Shown here piece after piece: positions 13,243 through 14,980 of a stretch of 14,980 nucleotides of DNA (positions are counted from its first letter, which is position 1; every line of letters begins with the position of its first letter). The stretch is from Acidobacteriota bacterium (GTDB taxonomy: Bacteria > Acidobacteriota > Thermoanaerobaculia > Thermoanaerobaculales > Sulfomarinibacteraceae): assembly GCA_030637805.1 (NCBI GenBank), contig DAOWFV010000227.1, forward strand, positions 1-14,980, given 5' to 3'. Made by a program: the position numbers and the translations under genes. The notes under the pieces are model-generated. The model did not search any database. It saw only the letters and a program-made list of their open reading frames with translations, and had not been told where the DNA came from.

Positions 13243-14745
13243 GTGGCAGACTCGGGTCTCAAGGTATTGATGATCACCAGCGAGGTCGTTCCCTTCGCCA
13301 AGGCCGGGGGCCTTGGCGACATGGTGGCGGCGCTCTCGGCCGAACTTTTCCGCCAGGGTCATGATGTGCGGATCGTGCTGCCCCGTTACTACTCGGTGGA
13401 CATCGGGCGCCTTCGACGTTTCGGAGATCCTCTGGGCGTCTCACTCGGTCTCGAGGAGGAATGGTGCGCGGTCTATGCCAGCCGCCTTCCCGACACCGAG
13501 GTACCGGTCTATTTCCTCGACCACCAGGAGCTCTTCGGGCGCGACGGTATCTATGGCACCAAGGCCGAGCCGGACTTTCACGACAATGTGCGCCGCTTTG
13601 CGCTGCTCAGCCGGGGCGCCTTCCAGCTGTGCAGGGCCCACGACTGGTTCCCGGACGTGATGCACGCCCACGACTGGCCGGCCGCGATTGTTCCGGTCTG
13701 CCTCTACGCGCGCGAGCAGGAGGGCCCGTTTGCCGACACCGGCAGCGTGCTCAGTATTCACAACCTGGGTCACCAGGGGATCTTTCCCAAGGAGGACTTC
13801 GAACATCTTCCTTTGGCGCCGGAGCTTTATCGCAGCGCCGGATTCGAGTCACGGGACGGCCTCAACCTCCTCCAGGCGGGCATCCACAACGCCGACATTC
13901 TGACCACCGTTTCGCAGACCTATGCCGAGGAGATCCAAACGCCTGAGTTCGGGTGCGGTCTCGACCGGCTCCTCCGTCACCGAGCGCCCGACCTCTTCGG
14001 AGTGCTCAACGGCATGGACTACGAGGTGTGGAACCCGGAGACCGATCTCCACATCCCCGCAAACTACTCCCACGAGGATCTCGCGGGCAAGGCTTTGAAC
14101 AAGGCCGCCCTCCAGGAGGCGATGGGGTTGGAAGTCGATCCGGAGAAGCCGATCTTTGCGATGGTCAGCCGCCTGGTGGATCAGAAGGGCTTCGGTGAGC
14201 TCTGTGGTCCGACCCACGGCAGCCTGTACTCCATCTGCAAGGACCTCGACCTTCAGTTCGTGATCCTGGGAACCGGCGAGGAGTGGTGCGAGGAGGAGCT
14301 GGCTGTCCTCGACGAGAAGCTCCCGAACCTCAGCGTGGCCCTCGAGTTCAACGACTCCCTGGCCCACCTCATCGAGGCCGGCGCCGACTTCTTCCTCATG
14401 CCGAGCCAATACGAACCCTGCGGCCTGAGCCAGATGTACTCGCTGCGTTATGGCACCTTGCCCATCGTGCGCCGAACCGGAGGGCTCGCCGACACCGTGG
14501 AAAACTACAACGAGGAGACCGGCGAGGGCACCGGCTTCGTTTTCGATCTCCTCACCCCCTCCGCCATCGCCAACACCGTCGGCTGGGCCCTGTGGGCCTG
14601 GTTCAACAAGCGCGAGCACATCGTCGCCATGCAAAGACGTGCCATGCAGCAGCGATTCCCCTGGGAGCAGTCCGCCGAGCGCTACGCCGAGCTCTACCAG
14701 TGGGCCATCGACCGCCGCCTGGGCCGCCAACCACGGACGTGGTAA
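13243..14745 (+). CDS. glgA: Glycogen synthase (ADP-glucose type, GT5)
   Basis: This enzyme transfers glucose from ADP-glucose to the non-reducing end of alpha-1,4-glucan in the cytoplasm. Start GTG 13243 follows a perfect AAGGAGGTGA (13231-13240); the in-frame TTG at 13228 lies before that site and is rejected. The product is 500 residues, normal length. The N-terminal GT-B domain has KVLMITSEVVPFAKAGGLGD (7-26) with the KxGGLGD nucleotide-sugar loop, HAHDWPAA and SIHNLGHQGIF. Between the domains is FGVLNGMDYEVWNPETD. The C-terminal domain has FAMVSRLVDQKGF and PSQYEPCGLSQMYSLRYGT (387-405), where E391 is the conserved acidic residue contacting the donor sugar. No other glycogen genes are adjacent, so it is not in a glg operon here. 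The spacer dyads at 13165-13195 may control it. Confidence 0.95.
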   Translation: MADSGLKVLMITSEVVPFAKAGGLGDMVAALSAELFRQGHDVRIVLPRYYSVDIGRLRRFGDPLGVSLGLEEEWCAVYASRLPDTEVPVYFLDHQELFGRDGIYGTKAEPDFHDNVRRFALLSRGAFQLCRAHDWFPDVMHAHDWPAAIVPVCLYAREQEGPFADTGSVLSIHNLGHQGIFPKEDFEHLPLAPELYRSAGFESRDGLNLLQAGIHNADILTTVSQTYAEEIQTPEFGCGLDRLLRHRAPDLFGVLNGMDYEVWNPETDLHIPANYSHEDLAGKALNKAALQEAMGLEVDPEKPIFAMVSRLVDQKGFGELCGPTHGSLYSICKDLDLQFVILGTGEEWCEEELAVLDEKLPNLSVALEFNDSLAHLIEAGADFFLMPSQYEPCGLSQMYSLRYGTLPIVRRTGGLADTVENYNEETGEGTGFVFDLLTPSAIANTVGWALWAWFNKREHIVAMQRRAMQQRFPWEQSAERYAELYQWAIDRRLGRQPRTW

Positions 14746-14766
14746 CAGTTTTGGCACTCGGCCCGC

Positions 14767-14785
14767 GAGGATGCCAGACACCTCC
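14767..14785 (-). repeat. GTGTCTGGCATCC variant of the GTGCCTGGCATCC motif
   Basis: GAGGATGCCAGACACCTCC here is the reverse complement of GGAGGTGTCTGGCATCCTC, close to GGAGGTGCCTGGCATCC at 6186-6202. In both places it lies just outside the GC-rich core repeat, on the side away from the heptads. Confidence 0.75.
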
Positions 14786-14793
14786 GAAGAAAC

Positions 14794-14848
14794 GCGCCCG
14801 AACGCGGGCAATACGCCTCAATCCACCCGGCCACCTCCCCGCGCCGAT
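14794..14848 (+). repeat. Dispersed GC-rich intergenic repeat, copy D
   Basis: Blocks GCGCCC-GAA-CGCGGGCAA, CTCAATCCACCCGG and CCCGCGCCGAT match copy C block by block. It runs directly into a 7-bp tandem tract. Confidence 0.7.
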
Positions 14849-14883
14849 AAATTCGAAATCCGAAATTCGAAATCCGAATTCTG
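14849..14883 (+). repeat. Heptanucleotide tandem repeat, alternating AAATTCG and AAATCCG
   Basis: Units AAATTCG, AAATCCG, AAATTCG, AAATCCG, AATTCTG follow one another in strict 7-bp register, with T and C alternating at position five in the first four units. The alternation implies duplication as a 14-bp pair. Confidence 0.9.
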
Positions 14884-14908
14884 CTTCACCTCCGGTCAGC
14901 GCGCCCGT

Positions 14909-14943
14909 AACTCAAAACTAAAAACTAAAAACTCAAAACTAAC
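14909..14943 (+). repeat. Heptanucleotide tandem repeat, AACTCAA/AACTAAA type, second copy
   Basis: Units AACTCAA, AACTAAA, AACTAAA, AACTCAA, AACTAAC are in strict 7-bp register, with the same unit type as 11753-11787. A TCCGGTCAGCGCGCCCG block (14891-14907) precedes it, again as at 11801. The remaining bases to the right edge show no gene. Confidence 0.9.
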
Positions 14944-14980
14944 AATGTGCTGCCGGGAACTCGTCGGCTAAACTGATCCC

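Noticed and set aside
11806..13364. Long frames overlapping the PLP-enzyme gene on both strands
   Set aside because: The 11895-13085 minus frame carries every family motif and a strong ribosome-binding site; the others are shadows.

Overview
This is a GC-rich bacterial chromosomal window. Its housekeeping and accessory genes are separated by unusually repeat-rich spacers. The gene mix (a lipoprotein and Tat-substrate pair of the DUF6599 and DUF362 type, a sulfatase-fold lipoprotein, a bacterial glycogen synthase) together with the spacer repeats (heptanucleotide tandem repeats, CATCCTGAGCG palindromes, CACAGAT and ACGCAGAG tandems, GTGCCTGGCATCC motifs) resembles Acidobacteriota, perhaps a Thermoanaerobaculia-like lineage. 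That placement is an impression from the sequence and was not tested.

Layout. 1-82: end of an unidentified gene. 83-495: repeats, including a 145-bp palindrome and a smaller inverted repeat. 496-2085: an IS110-family element whose transposase carries an in-frame TAA before its last 48 codons. 2327-3085: a secreted or lipoprotein form of protein-L-isoaspartate methyltransferase. 3190-4653: a PurF-type amidophosphoribosyltransferase with iron-sulfur ligands. 4733-5018: a non-coding element with 34-bp inverted ends. 5033-6013 (minus): a 3'(2'),5'-bisphosphate nucleotidase. 6037-6251: composite repeats. 6362-7090: a conserved-looking protein of unknown function. 7248-7931: a SAM-dependent methyltransferase. 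8314-10058: a translationally coupled DUF6599-like lipoprotein and DUF362-like Tat protein. 10119-11636 (minus): a sulfatase-superfamily lipoprotein. 11895-13085 (minus): a Cys/Met-metabolism PLP enzyme, divergent from glgA (13243-14745). The right edge is repeats again.

The most interesting object is the IS110 element. A second copy of its target repeat, still uninterrupted at 6118-6157, fixes both ends of the element to the base. With those ends, joining right end to left end would give a TTGACT-N17-TATAAG promoter. It would fire just ahead of a non-coding RNA of about 135-160 nt that folds into two hairpins with internal loops. One loop carries segments matching the element's own two ends. 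The other carries segments matching the two flanks of the insertion site. This is the architecture of a bridge RNA, predicted here from sequence alone. The second theme is a family of dispersed intergenic repeats (a GC-rich core of about 55-65 bp next to 7-bp tandem repeats) found at four places, which also supplied the IS target. The remaining genes look like an ordinary chromosomal mosaic, and I see no new defence or biosynthetic protein system.
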